Assembly: GCA_024636425.1 (NCBI GenBank)
Contig: JAGXHB010000124.1
Coordinates: 1 to 13,353 of the forward strand
Direction of reading: 5' to 3'
Length of the DNA stretch: 13,353 nt
Origin: Roseobacter sp.
Lineage (GTDB): Bacteria; Pseudomonadota; Alphaproteobacteria; Rhodobacterales; Rhodobacteraceae
Shown: in pieces, positions 1-8,268 of the stretch
Numbering within the stretch: the first letter of the stretch is position 1
How the letters are laid out: every line of letters begins with the position of its first letter
Translations under genes and position numbers: made by a program
The notes under the pieces: model-generated
What the model was told of the DNA's origin: nothing
Database searches by the model: none
The model's input: the letters and a program-made list of their open reading frames with translations, nothing else

Positions 1-1377
1 CCCGAAAGGCGACAGCGCAAGGGCTGCCACGGCGGCGGGCATGATCAGCACCCCCATCAGCGGCACCGACAAAAGGTTCGCCACCAGCCCGAAATGTGCG
101 ACCGTATTGAAATGCGCAGCCCCAACGGGTGCCGTGAAAGCCCCCGCCACCGCCGAAGATAGAAACGTCGCCACCACCGGTGCCAGCCACTTGGGACCAA
201 GCGAGAATTCTGCGCTGCGCAACCAGCCGAACACCGCCACCAAGGCTGTCGTCGCGGCAAAGGACATCTGGAACCCCGGCCCCATCAAGGCGTCGGGCCG
301 CAGCGCCAGCACTGTCGTCGCCGCGATGGCCACTGCCCGCAAGGTCAGGGCGCGGCGGCCCAGCATCAGCGCCCCCAAGGCGACGGCCACCATGATGAAG
401 GCGCGCTCTGTGGCGACGTTTCCCCCGGACAAGGCCAGATACCCCGACGCTGCCACCAACGCACCGGCAGCCGCGATACTGCGCGTTGGCCAGCGCAGGG
501 CGCACCACGGGATCAGACATAGGGTGAGGCGCAAAATGCCAAAGACCACAGCGCTGAGCAGCCCCATGTGCAGCCCGGAAATCGCCAGCAAATGCGCGAG
601 ATTGCTCGCGCGCAGATCCTGCAGTGCGGGCTGGCTGATGGCGCTGCGGTCGCCGGTCGTGATGGCTGTGGCAAAGCCGCCAATGTCGCCCTTAAGCGTC
701 TGCTGGATACGGGCAGAGGCTGCCATCCGCACGCGGAAAACGGCAAGACCGGCGCGCCCCTCCTCTGCCGGGGCAACCATTGTCAAAGGTTTGCGGGTAT
801 AGCCGACAGCGCCAAGCCCCGAGAACCAGGCGTGCCGTTTGAAGTCGAAACCTTCGGGTTCGACCGGTCCGTTGGGCGGCGATAAATGACCCGTGGTTCT
901 CACGCGCAGACCGGGTTCGGGCGTCACGCTTGCGCTGTGATCGCCGTGCAGGGCGATGCGCACCAGCGCGGGGGTACGCCCGGGCGAGATCGGCCCCGCC
1001 ACAACGCGGTCAAGCGTCAGTCGCAAGGCATCGGACTGGCTGCGGTCAATGCCGACGATACGGCCTTCGATGGTACCATAGTATCGCCAACCCAGAATCG
1101 GACCGCTGACCACATGCGCGCGCGCGGCTGCCAGATCGAACCCCAACAGGGCAAAGGCGATGCCGATCGCAAGGGGGGCCACAGGCTCTGCCAGAAAGCG
1201 GGCCGCGATGAACAGGATCAGCGCGGCCATGCCAACAGCCGCCAGCAGCATCATCGAGGGTTCGAACCGCAAGCTGAAATAAAGGCCGATGCCACAAGCC
1301 ATGCAGATGGGCACCCAGCCGAAAAGATGCCCGCGCTGTCGCTGCACCGATTGTGCCAGACCTTGCATCAGGCCCAT
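1..1377 (-). CDS. comEC: ComEC/Rec2-family DNA internalisation channel, 3' end cut by window edge
   Basis: ComEC is the inner-membrane channel that carries single-stranded DNA into the cytoplasm during natural transformation. The minus-strand frame is open for 459 codons to the window edge, so the C-terminal part, including any metallo-beta-lactamase-like domain, is outside. Visible order: two or three N-terminal membrane segments (about residues 20-85), a soluble beta-rich part (about 95-205, with FDFKRHAWF at 177-185), then the start of the Competence domain with TGDRSAIS (241-248) and HLLAISGLHMGLL (262-274), followed by many hydrophobic segments. The ATG at 1377 is preceded by a G-rich GGGGGC stretch; an in-frame ATG at 1368 is an alternative. 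It is divergent from gltX, 125 bp apart. No frameshift is seen in the visible part. Family assignment is strong; whether the cell is transformable cannot be judged from this. Confidence 0.93.
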   Translation of the reverse strand, partial: MGLMQGLAQSVQRQRGHLFGWVPICMACGIGLYFSLRFEPSMMLLAAVGMAALILFIAARFLAEPVAPLAIGIAFALLGFDLAAARAHVVSGPILGWRYYGTIEGRIVGIDRSQSDALRLTLDRVVAGPISPGRTPALVRIALHGDHSASVTPEPGLRVRTTGHLSPPNGPVEPEGFDFKRHAWFSGLGAVGYTRKPLTMVAPAEEGRAGLAVFRVRMAASARIQQTLKGDIGGFATAITTGDRSAISQPALQDLRASNLAHLLAISGLHMGLLSAVVFGILRLTLCLIPWCALRWPTRSIAAAGALVAASGYLALSGGNVATERAFIMVAVALGALMLGRRALTLRAVAIAATTVLALRPDALMGPGFQMSFAATTALVAVFGWLRSAEFSLGPKWLAPVVATFLSSAVAGAFTAPVGAAHFNTVAHFGLVANLLSVPLMGVLIMPAAVAALALSPFG

Positions 1378-1502
1378 ACTTGCCCCCGATCCCCGCACTG
1401 GCTAGACAGGCGTCAACGCTATCCTTTGGATGGTTAGCAAAAGATAAACGGCACTGTGATTTTCTATCCGGTGTCCGCCCGTTACTGCTGAAAGGAAGCT
1501 TC

Positions 1503-2903
1503 ATGACATCGCCTGTGGTCACCCGCTTTGCCCCTTCTCCGACAGGGTATCTGCATATTGGCGGGGCGCGTACGGCGCTGTTCAACTGGCTTTATGCCCG
1601 GGGCCGCGGTGGCAAGTTCCTTTTGCGTATCGAAGATACCGACCGCGCGCGCCATACGCCCGAAGCGACCGAAGCGATTCTGCAGGGCATGGCCTGGCTC
1701 GGTCTGGATCATGACGGCGACATCGTCAGCCAGTTCGACAATGCCCCCCGTCACGCCGAAGTAGCGCGCAGCCTGCTGGAGGCTGGCACGGCCTACAAAT
1801 GCTTTGCCACGACGGAAGACATCAACGCTTTCCGCGAATCCGCGCGGGCCGAGGGGCGCAGCACGCTTTATCGGTCGCCGTGGCGCGATGCAGATCCCGA
1901 AACCCACCCCGACGCGCCCTATGTGATCCGGATCAAGGCCCCGCTGACAGGCGAGACCATCATCCGCGACCAAGTGCAGGGGGATGTGAAAATCGGCAAT
2001 GACCAGCTTGATGACATGGTTCTGTTACGTTCGGACGGCACACCGGTTTATATGCTGGCCGTCGTTGTGGACGACCATGATATGGGCGTGACCCATGTGA
2101 TCCGGGGGGATGACCACCTGAACAACGCTGCCCGCCAGATGATGATTTACGACGCCATGGGGTGGGACGTGCCGGTATGGGCGCATATTCCGCTGATCCA
2201 CGGACCGGACGGCAAGAAGCTGTCCAAGCGTCACGGTGCCTTGGGCGCACAGGAATACCAGACGATGGGCTACCCTGCCGCTGGCATGCGCAACTATCTG
2301 GCCCGTCTGGGGTGGAGCCACGGTGACGACGAGTTTTTCTCGGACGCGCAGGCACAGGACTGGTTTGATCTGGACGGCATCCGCAAAAGCCCGGCGCAAT
2401 TCGACCTCAAGAAGCTGGAGAACATCTGCGGGCAGCATATTGCGGCTGCGGATGATGCTGCATTGCGGCAAGAAATCGAAAGCTACGTGACAGCCGCGGG
2501 GCTGCCTGCCCTTACGTCGGATCAGGCGGATGGATTGGAAAAGGCGATGTACTGCCTCAAGGAGCGGGCAAAGACCTTTCCCGATCTTCTTGATAAGGCT
2601 GCTTTTATTCTGAACTCGCGTCCGATTGCCCCGGATGACAAGGCGGCGGTGCATCTTGATACAGTATCCCGTGGTATGCTGTCTGAATTGACGCCGCAGT
2701 TGCAAAATGTTAATTGGGAAAAAGACACGCTGGAAGAGGCTCTGAACGGTTTCGCAGCCGCGCATGACACCAAATTTGGCAAGTTGGCGGGGCCGCTGCG
2801 TGCAGCCCTTGCCGGGCGGGCTGCGACCCCATCGGTATTCGATATGATGCTGGTTTTGGGGCGTGACGAAACACTTGCCCGACTGAATGACGCCGCTATC
2901 TGA
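1503..2903 (+). CDS. gltX: Glutamyl-tRNA synthetase
   Basis: Class I aminoacyl-tRNA synthetase that attaches glutamate to tRNA(Glu) in the cytoplasm. The 466-residue product has the usual bacterial length. The ATP-binding signature is PSPTGYLHIGG (11-21, a HIGH-type motif) and the second signature is KKLSKR (238-243); HVIRGDDHLNN (198-208) belongs to the catalytic domain. Only a single Cys (C100) lies where zinc-containing relatives have a Cys cluster, so a zinc-free type is likely. The start at 1503 is chosen because AAAGGAAG sits just upstream and the protein then begins directly before the Rossmann fold; a frame extension to 1353 would add 50 unconserved residues and run into comEC. Many alphaproteobacteria lack GlnRS and use a GltX that also charges tRNA(Gln); whether this copy does so cannot be read from the sequence. 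gltA follows 113 bp downstream on the same strand. Confidence 0.97.
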   Translation: MTSPVVTRFAPSPTGYLHIGGARTALFNWLYARGRGGKFLLRIEDTDRARHTPEATEAILQGMAWLGLDHDGDIVSQFDNAPRHAEVARSLLEAGTAYKCFATTEDINAFRESARAEGRSTLYRSPWRDADPETHPDAPYVIRIKAPLTGETIIRDQVQGDVKIGNDQLDDMVLLRSDGTPVYMLAVVVDDHDMGVTHVIRGDDHLNNAARQMMIYDAMGWDVPVWAHIPLIHGPDGKKLSKRHGALGAQEYQTMGYPAAGMRNYLARLGWSHGDDEFFSDAQAQDWFDLDGIRKSPAQFDLKKLENICGQHIAAADDAALRQEIESYVTAAGLPALTSDQADGLEKAMYCLKERAKTFPDLLDKAAFILNSRPIAPDDKAAVHLDTVSRGMLSELTPQLQNVNWEKDTLEEALNGFAAAHDTKFGKLAGPLRAALAGRAATPSVFDMMLVLGRDETLARLNDAAI

Positions 2904-2910
2904 GAAGAAC

Positions 2911-2941
2911 TTAAACAATTCTCAAGACCAGGCGATATAAC
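2911..2941 (+). promoter_or_regulatory. Candidate promoter for gltA
   Basis: TTAAAC (2911-2916) and TATAAC (2936-2941) resemble -35 and -10 boxes with a 19-nt spacer, longer than ideal. They lie in the gap after gltX and would give a leader of about 70 nt before gltA. The -10 match is good and the -35 weak. No terminator with a T-tract separates gltX from gltA, so read-through is also possible. Confidence 0.3.
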
Positions 2942-3016
2942 ACTTGGGCGCGGGCCGTTCCGGCGGGTGCCTGACGATGGGCAAAACGCACATCGTAAAC
3001 GCAAGAAAGGGACTTC

Positions 3017-4312
3017 ATGGCCGAAAGTACTAAATCCGCAACGTTGACCATCGACGGTAACAGCTTTGAATTGCCCATCTATTCGCCGACCACCGGGCCG
3101 GATGTCATGGACATACGCAAGCTTTATGCGCAGGCCAACGTGTTCACCTATGACCCCGGCTTTACCTCGACGGCGGCCTGCGACAGCACCATCACCTTTA
3201 TCGATGGCGACGAAGGTGTACTGCTGCATCGCGGTTATCCCATCGACCAGCTTGCCAGCCAGTCGCATTACCTCGAAGTGTGCTATCTGCTGCTGAACGG
3301 CGAACTGCCGTCGCCCAAAGAGCTGGAAGAGTTCGAAAATCTGGTGACCAACCACACCATGATCCACGAACAGATGATCAACTTTTTCCGCGGCTTCCGC
3401 CGCGACGCCCATCCGATGGCGATCATGGTCGGCGTTGTCGGCGCGATGTCCGCGTTCTACCACGACAGCACCGACATCAATGACGCGCACCAGCGCGAGG
3501 TTGCGACGATCCGTCTGATCGCCAAGATGCCGACGATCGCTGCAATGGCCTATAAATACACCATCGGCCAGCCTTTCATCTATCCGCGCAATGACGTTGA
3601 TTATGCCGGCAACTTCCTGCGCATGTGCTTTGCCGTGCCTGCAGAAGACTATGTTGTCGATCCCATTCTGGCCCGCGCGATGGACCGGATCTTCACGCTC
3701 CACGCGGATCACGAACAAAACGCTTCTACATCAACCGTGCGGCTGGCGTCGTCTTCGGGTGCGAACCCGTTTGCCTGTATCGCTGCCGGCATTGCATGCC
3801 TCTGGGGCCCTGCTCATGGTGGGGCGAACCAGGCCTGCCTCGAGATGCTCAAGGAAATTGGAACACCTGACCGCATTCCCGAATTCATCGCCCGCGCCAA
3901 GGACAAGAACGATCCGTTCCGCCTGATGGGCTTTGGTCACCGCGTCTACAAGAACTTTGACCCGCGCGCGACCGTGATGAAGGAAAGTGCTGACGAAGTG
4001 CTCGAACTGATGGGGATCGAAAACAACCCCATCCTTCAGGTCGCCAAAGAGCTTGAAAAACAGGCGCTGGAAGATCCGTATTTCGCCGAGAAGAAGCTGT
4101 TCCCGAACGTCGATTTCTATTCGGGAATTATCCTCGAGGCGATGGGCTTCCCGACGTCCATGTTCACCCCTATCTTTGCGCTGGCACGGACTGTGGGCTG
4201 GATTTCGCAGTGGAAAGAGCAGATCAGCGATCCGCAGCTTAAGATCGGGCGTCCGCGTCAGCTTTACCTCGGTGAAACCAGCCGCGATTATGTCGACATC
4301 GAAAAGCGCTAG
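3017..4312 (+). CDS. gltA: Citrate synthase (type II, hexameric class)
   Basis: Condenses acetyl-CoA with oxaloacetate to citrate, the entry step of the TCA cycle. The 431-residue length matches Gram-negative GltA. Catalytic landmarks are all present: LHADHEQNAS (228-237), GPAHGGAN (264-271, active-site H267), GFGHRVYKNFDPRA (305-318, H308) and FPNVDFYSG (362-370, active-site D366). These correspond to H264, H305 and D362 of the E. coli enzyme. The N-terminal domain of about 50 residues is typical of the NADH-sensitive form; that property is inferred, not shown. AAAGG lies 6 nt before the ATG. A strong terminator begins 19 nt after the stop codon, so this is the end of the gltX-gltA unit. Confidence 0.98.
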   Translation: MAESTKSATLTIDGNSFELPIYSPTTGPDVMDIRKLYAQANVFTYDPGFTSTAACDSTITFIDGDEGVLLHRGYPIDQLASQSHYLEVCYLLLNGELPSPKELEEFENLVTNHTMIHEQMINFFRGFRRDAHPMAIMVGVVGAMSAFYHDSTDINDAHQREVATIRLIAKMPTIAAMAYKYTIGQPFIYPRNDVDYAGNFLRMCFAVPAEDYVVDPILARAMDRIFTLHADHEQNASTSTVRLASSSGANPFACIAAGIACLWGPAHGGANQACLEMLKEIGTPDRIPEFIARAKDKNDPFRLMGFGHRVYKNFDPRATVMKESADEVLELMGIENNPILQVAKELEKQALEDPYFAEKKLFPNVDFYSGIILEAMGFPTSMFTPIFALARTVGWISQWKEQISDPQLKIGRPRQLYLGETSRDYVDIEKR

Positions 4313-4331
4313 GCCATTGCCGACGCTGAAG

Positions 4332-4362
4332 AAAAAGACCCGCCCTTCGGCGGGTCTTTTTT
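4332..4362 (+). terminator. Intrinsic terminator after gltA
   Basis: A perfect 13-bp stem (4332-4344 pairs with 4349-4361) closes a CTTC tetraloop. The GC-rich core GACCCGCC/GGCGGGTC is flanked by an A-run on the left and a T-run on the right. The T-run gives the classic rho-independent signal for gltA; the A-run means it could also stop transcripts arriving on the minus strand. Confidence 0.95.
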
Positions 4363-4363
4363 A

Positions 4364-4579
4364 TGCCCACTTCGGGTTTGCCGTCGGGCGCAAGACGGAC
4401 ACCGCGCGAAAGACAGCACAATATACGAAAGAGAATCATAGAGGCGACCGGCAGCGTGATCAAAGCCGCCCAAAGCTTGAAATTGTTTCAGATACTTTTT
4501 GGCATATCGAAACCGAAACCGCTGATTTGTCTCAATTTCATGTTTTTGTTTCCGCCCGATAAACAATGATTCAAGAACA
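4364..4579. other. Intergenic stretch without a supported gene
   Basis: This is the first part of the 394-bp gap between gltA and the next coding start. It is richer in A and T than its surroundings, especially about 4470-4575. A 68-codon plus-strand frame (from 4363) and an 85-codon minus-strand frame (from 4566) are open here, but neither has a convincing ribosome-binding site or recognisable family, and the latter crosses the gltA terminator. A small palindrome, TGAAA-TTG-TTTCA, lies at 4478-4490; its role is unknown. An unannotated small RNA is possible but nothing specific supports it. Confidence 0.5.
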
Positions 4580-4608
4580 TTGACCCACGAGGGTTAACGC
4601 ACCAAATT
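4580..4608 (+). promoter_or_regulatory. Candidate promoter for the small unknown gene
   Basis: TTGACC (4580-4585) is a good -35-like hexamer. At 17 nt spacing the -10 position holds CAAATT (4603-4608), only a partial match. The resulting leader would be about 90 nt. GGTTAACGC (4592-4600) lies within the spacer; the same nonamer occurs upstream of the muramidase gene at 9579-9587. Confidence 0.3.
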
Positions 4609-4636
4609 CGATAGGAATTGCTGAGGTTTTCCTACT

Positions 4637-4662
4637 GTCTTGCACCGCCAGTCGCGCAAGAC
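4637..4662 (+). promoter_or_regulatory. Hairpin in the leader of the small unknown gene
   Basis: GTCTTGC (4637-4643) and GCAAGAC (4656-4662) form a perfect 7-bp stem with a 12-nt loop, 45 nt before the chosen start codon. No T-run follows, so it is not a terminator. It does not match a riboswitch class that I recognise. Confidence 0.35.
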
Positions 4663-4706
4663 CCATGTCGGAACACGTCACGACCGGACAGAAAAAGGGG
4701 GTTCCT

Positions 4707-5006
4707 ATGGCAATTTTAGACGCGCAGAACGGCCTGCAATGGGACAATGCCACAAGTCTGCAGTCTAAACATGCGCTCAAACAGGCATCGCCGTTGGGGT
4801 CACTGGTTCACGACGCAATGCATAACTGCGACCAGATTGCCGTGGTCTATGACAAAGGCCAGCGCCCGCCGCATATCACCGTCACCTGCGGCCCCGGATC
4901 GGTTCACACCGTATTGGCAGACGGCATTGCCATTGCCATCGTCGCCAGCGCCTCGCGTCCGACACTCAGCCCCGACGAGGTGCTGCTGGTCGAACGGTCG
5001 CTCTAG
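4707..5006 (+). CDS. Small protein of unknown function (99 residues)
   Basis: I do not recognise this family. The product is a 99-residue soluble protein without a signal peptide or membrane segment. Its first 35 residues are polar; the middle (HITVTCGPGSVHTVLADG, about 61-78) and the following hydrophobic strand-like IAIAIVASAS look like the core of a small folded domain. The ATG at 4707 is chosen because AGGGGG lies 5 nt upstream; an in-frame ATG at 4665 would add 14 residues but has no good ribosome-binding site and begins just after the leader hairpin. It appears to be a single-gene unit after the gltA terminator. Its stop lies 1 nt from the stop of the convergent paaG-type gene. Codon use resembles its neighbours, so it is probably a genuine gene, perhaps lineage-restricted. 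Confidence 0.75.
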   Translation: MAILDAQNGLQWDNATSLQSKHALKQASPLGSLVHDAMHNCDQIAVVYDKGQRPPHITVTCGPGSVHTVLADGIAIAIVASASRPTLSPDEVLLVERSL

Positions 5007-5007
5007 G

Positions 5008-5784
5008 TCAACGTCCTTCGAAAGACGCCGGACGCTTTTCGACAAAGGCGATCACACCTTCCTTGAAATCACGTGATTGTCCGCATTTACCCTGTTCACG
5101 CGCTTCAAGAGCCAGCTGTTCTTCAAACGAATTGTCCCAGCTTTCACGGATCGCACGCTTGGCCGATGCATAGGCCGCTGTGGGGCCATTGGCCAGTTGC
5201 GCCGCTTTCGCACGCCAGTGTCCGTCAAATTCGGCGTCCGGCACCGCCTCCCAGATCATGCCCCAGTCATCTGCCTGCCGCGCGCTGATCTTGTCCGCGA
5301 AAAGCGCTGCCCCCATTGCCTTGGCCATGCCCATCTGACGGGGGAGCGTATAAGTGCCACCGGCATCAGGGATCAGACCAATCCGCGTGAAAGCCTGCAG
5401 GAAGTAAGCCGACTCCGTCGCAAAAACGATGTCGGCCGCCAGCGCCAGATTGGCCCCTGCCCCAGCCGCAGCACCGTTCACGGCTGCAATCGTGGGCACA
5501 GGGCAGTTTGTGATGGCGCGCAACATCGGTGCGTATTCATCGCGCAACGTCCGCTCAAGATCCGTCGCAGCGGCCATGCCGCCATCGCCCAGATCCTGCC
5601 CCGAACAAAACGCGCGGCCTGCGCCGGTGATCACCACGCAGCGCGCCAGCTTGCCCCCCTGACCGAAGGCATGTTCGATCTCGGCACGCATCTGGGTTGT
5701 GAGCGCGTTCATCTTGTCGGGGCGGTTCATCGTGATGATGGCAAGACCATCAGTCACGTCGAATGTCAGGGTCTGGTAGTCCAT
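5008..5784 (-). CDS. paaG: PaaG-type enoyl-CoA isomerase/hydratase (crotonase family)
   Basis: Crotonase-fold CoA enzyme of 258 residues. The oxyanion-hole segments are FCSGQDL (59-65) and NGAAAGAGANLALAADI (103-119). The crotonase Glu pair is absent: N112 stands in the first position and D140 in IPDAGG (138-143) in the second. A catalytic Asp in this motif, together with GMIWE (175-179) and the C-terminal DFKEGVIAFVEKR pattern, is characteristic of PaaG, which converts ring-1,2-epoxyphenylacetyl-CoA to its oxepin form. AGGA lies 8 nt before the ATG. It follows ccmH by 70 bp and converges with the small unknown gene. No other phenylacetate pathway gene is in the window, so it is an orphan copy and a role in another acyl-CoA pathway is possible. 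Family certain, exact substrate not. Confidence 0.85.
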   Translation of the reverse strand: MDYQTLTFDVTDGLAIITMNRPDKMNALTTQMRAEIEHAFGQGGKLARCVVITGAGRAFCSGQDLGDGGMAAATDLERTLRDEYAPMLRAITNCPVPTIAAVNGAAAGAGANLALAADIVFATESAYFLQAFTRIGLIPDAGGTYTLPRQMGMAKAMGAALFADKISARQADDWGMIWEAVPDAEFDGHWRAKAAQLANGPTAAYASAKRAIRESWDNSFEEQLALEAREQGKCGQSRDFKEGVIAFVEKRPASFEGR

Positions 5785-5854
5785 GGGGTACGTCCTATCT
5801 GCAGTTTGCAGGCAGTCTACCCCACTGTCCCGTCAGGGCCAGCGAAACCAAACG

Positions 5855-6307
5855 TTAGCGGCCCAGAATATCGTCAAGACGGGCCTGCTCGTCTGCGCTG
5901 AGCGGGGTCTGGTCTGCACCGGTTGCTTTCGAGCGTCCGCGCAGATAGCCCAGACCCACACCGCCCGCCAGCAGCAGCATCAATGGACCCGCCCCCCACA
6001 GCAGCCACGTCGACCCCGACGCAGGCGGGTTCAGCAGCACATATTCGCCATAGCGGTCCACGATGAAGTCCACAGCCTCTGCGTCTGTGTCTCCGGCGAC
6101 AAGCCGTTCACGCAGCAGGATGCGCAAGTCCCGGGCAAGGCTTGCGTTGCTTTCATCAATGCTCTCATTGCGACAGACAAGGCAACGTAGTCCTTTGGAC
6201 AGGTCGCGCGCGCGTTCCTCCAGCACCGGATCCGACAGGATCTCGTCGGGTTGCACGGCCCATGCAGGCGAGCCGAGCAGCATCAGTACAAGCAAAAGCC
6301 CCCTCAT
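5855..6307 (-). CDS. ccmH: Cytochrome c maturation protein CcmH (CcmH/CycL/Ccl2 type)
   Basis: Periplasm-facing thiol protein that helps reduce the CXXCH cysteines of apocytochrome c before heme ligation. The 150-residue product has a signal peptide ending near AWA (15-17), the family motif LRCLVCRNESI (40-50, redox Cys C42 and C45), a helical bundle, one membrane segment (about 100-122) and a short cytoplasmic tail. This is the short form without the TPR part found fused in E. coli CcmH. Its ATG overlaps the ccmF stop as ATGA, which indicates translational coupling with ccmF. CcmH works in complex with CcmF, which agrees with the overlap. Confidence 0.96.
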   Translation of the reverse strand: MRGLLLVLMLLGSPAWAVQPDEILSDPVLEERARDLSKGLRCLVCRNESIDESNASLARDLRILLRERLVAGDTDAEAVDFIVDRYGEYVLLNPPASGSTWLLWGAGPLMLLLAGGVGLGYLRGRSKATGADQTPLSADEQARLDDILGR

Positions 6308-8268
6308 TCTGCCGGCACCGTTCGGTCGGATTTCGCCGCCCCGGCTGCGACCCGGAAACGCCTGTCAGACAGGCTGAGCAAACCGCCCAAGGCCATCAGG
6401 GCGCAGCCGATCCAGATCCAGTTCGTCATCGGCTTGATATAGGTACGCACCACCCAGCCGCCGTTGTCCTGTTCATCGCCGATCACGACATAGACGTCCC
6501 GCGCGAGGTTATAGCTGATCGCAGCCTCGGTCGTGGGCATCTGGGCGACGGGATAGAAACGCTTTTCGGGTTCGAGCTTGGCGATTTCGGTGCCGTCCTG
6601 AAATAGTGTCACATAGCCGGTCGTCGAAATGTAGTTCGGCCCCTGCACCTGCTGCACATCATCCAGTTGAACGGTGTATTTCCCGACATCGAAGGACTCG
6701 CCCAATTGTACTGCGCGGATGTCATCCATCTGCCAGGCTGTGATCCCGGCGACGCCCGCCATCGTGACACCAAGGCCCGCATGGGCGACCATCTTGCCCC
6801 AATCCGCACGCGGCAGACGTGCCAGGCGGCGCAATCGGCCCCCGCCCCGGCCAGTGCGGCCCAGAAGATCAACGATTGTCCCCATGACGATCCAAGCGCC
6901 CAAGAACAGGCCCACCGGGCCCAGCAGGCTGCGGCCGGACTGCATCGCAAAGGCCAGACCACCCACCGCAAGCGCCAGCACAAAGACATAGCGCAGCGGC
7001 TTGATCGCCCGCGCAATCTGCGCCCGCTTCCACGGCATCGCGGACCCGATGGGCAGGATCAGCCCCAGAACCACCATGAAGGGCGTGAATGCCGCATCAA
7101 AAAACGGCGGTCCGACGCTCAGCTTGCGGTCAAAGAACATCTCGGCCAGCAGCGGCCACATGGTCCCGATAAAGACCACAAAGCACGATACCGCCAGCAG
7201 GACGTTGTTCACCAGAATGGCGGACTCGCGGCTGACCATACTGAAAACGCCCTTCGCCTCGAGCGCCGAGGCGCGCATCGCAAAAAGCACAAGCGCACCG
7301 CCCATGAAGAACGCCATGATCGCCAGAATAAAGACGCCGCGTTCAGGATCGTTTGCAAAGGCATGCACCGATGTCAGAAGACCCGAGCGCACGATGAAAG
7401 TGCCGATCAGCGAAAAGCCGAACGCAAGGATCGCGAGCAGGATCGTCCAGCTTTTCAGGCTTTCACGCTTTTCCACCACGATGGCGGAATGCAGCAGGGC
7501 GGCGGCCAGAAGCCACGGCATGAAGCTGGCGTTTTCGACCGGATCCCAAAACCAGAACCCGCCCCAGCCAAGCTCGTAATACGCCCACCATGACCCTAGT
7601 GCGATGCCGATCGTCAGGAAAATCCACGCAGCAAGCGTCCAGGGACGCACCCAGCGGCCCCAGGCGGCGTCGATGCGCCCTTCGATCAGCGCGGCTACGG
7701 CAAAGCTGAAGGCCATCGAAAGCCCGACATACCCCAGGTACAAGAACGGCGGGTGGAAAGCCAAACCGGGATCTTGCAGCAGCGGGTTCAGATCCTGCCC
7801 GTCAAAGGGCGGTGTGGCCAACCGCGTAAAAGGGTTGGATGTGAAAAGAATGAAGGCAAAGAAGGCGACCCCGATGGCCGCCTGAACCCCCAGCACACGC
7901 GCACGCAATGTCTGTGGCAGGTTGCCGCCGAACCATGCCGCCATTGCGCCAAACAGGGCGACGATCAGCACCCACAGCAGCATCGACCCTTCGTGATTGC
8001 CCCATGTTCCGCTGATCTTGTACAACATCGGTTTCATCGAATGGCTGTTCAACACGACCAGCCGCAACGAGAAATCGGAGGTGATAAAGGCCCACATCAA
8101 CGCCCCGAACGCAAAAGCGGTCAGCGCGAATTGCGCCCCCGCAGCAGGTTCGGCAACGGCCATCCAGCCCGGCCAGCGTTTGTAGGCACCGACCATCGGC
8201 ACCACCGTCTGAACGATGGCGACGCCGAAGGCGAGGATAAGGGCGAAATGTCCGAGCTCTGTAATCAT
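6304..8268 (-). CDS. ccmF: Cytochrome c heme lyase subunit CcmF (CycK/Ccl1)
   Basis: Integral membrane subunit that takes heme from CcmE and attaches it to apocytochrome c. The 654-residue product has many membrane helices. The WWD domain spans about 226-252 (GSWWAYYELGWGGFWFWDPV region). Conserved His residues are visible at H172 (FHPP), H260 (LLHSAI), H302 (SVHAF) and H496 (MVAHAG), the positions expected for heme ligands. A soluble periplasmic domain (about 505-620) precedes the last helix. The ATG at 8268 is chosen because the mature-like N-terminus MITELGHFAL follows directly; an in-frame ATG at 8304 adds 12 unlikely residues. Neither has a clear Shine-Dalgarno, and TATACT lies just 6 nt upstream of 8268, so a leaderless transcript is conceivable. 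It follows the holin gene after 84 bp containing a hairpin, and overlaps ccmH. Confidence 0.97.
   Translation of the reverse strand: MITELGHFALILAFGVAIVQTVVPMVGAYKRWPGWMAVAEPAAGAQFALTAFAFGALMWAFITSDFSLRLVVLNSHSMKPMLYKISGTWGNHEGSMLLWVLIVALFGAMAAWFGGNLPQTLRARVLGVQAAIGVAFFAFILFTSNPFTRLATPPFDGQDLNPLLQDPGLAFHPPFLYLGYVGLSMAFSFAVAALIEGRIDAAWGRWVRPWTLAAWIFLTIGIALGSWWAYYELGWGGFWFWDPVENASFMPWLLAAALLHSAIVVEKRESLKSWTILLAILAFGFSLIGTFIVRSGLLTSVHAFANDPERGVFILAIMAFFMGGALVLFAMRASALEAKGVFSMVSRESAILVNNVLLAVSCFVVFIGTMWPLLAEMFFDRKLSVGPPFFDAAFTPFMVVLGLILPIGSAMPWKRAQIARAIKPLRYVFVLALAVGGLAFAMQSGRSLLGPVGLFLGAWIVMGTIVDLLGRTGRGGGRLRRLARLPRADWGKMVAHAGLGVTMAGVAGITAWQMDDIRAVQLGESFDVGKYTVQLDDVQQVQGPNYISTTGYVTLFQDGTEIAKLEPEKRFYPVAQMPTTEAAISYNLARDVYVVIGDEQDNGGWVVRTYIKPMTNWIWIGCALMALGGLLSLSDRRFRVAAGAAKSDRTVPAE

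Noticed and set aside
41..1437. Two long plus-strand open frames (41-802 and 886-1437) opposite comEC
   Set aside because: They are rich in Ala, Arg and Pro, lack family motifs, and lie antisense to a minus-strand frame with clear ComEC motifs that is open throughout.
1353..1502. Upstream extension of gltX
   Set aside because: The extra 50 residues are not GltX-like, overlap the comEC start, and a good ribosome-binding site serves the ATG at 1503.
2902..2923. GAGAA...TTCTC inverted repeat as a gltX terminator
   Set aside because: Five-base AT-containing arms with a 12-nt loop and no T-run are too weak.
2522..3718. A 398-codon minus-strand frame across gltX and gltA
   Set aside because: It is antisense to the coding parts of two well-identified genes; its length reflects high GC and codon bias.
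4478..4490. TGAAA-TTG-TTTCA palindrome as an operator
   Set aside because: Five-base arms in an AT-rich stretch can arise by chance, and no promoter or regulator gene is next to it.
4363..4569. A 68-codon frame after the gltA terminator, and an 85-codon minus-strand frame (4309-4566)
   Set aside because: No ribosome-binding site or recognisable protein features; the plus frame begins at the terminator T-run and the minus frame reads across the stem.
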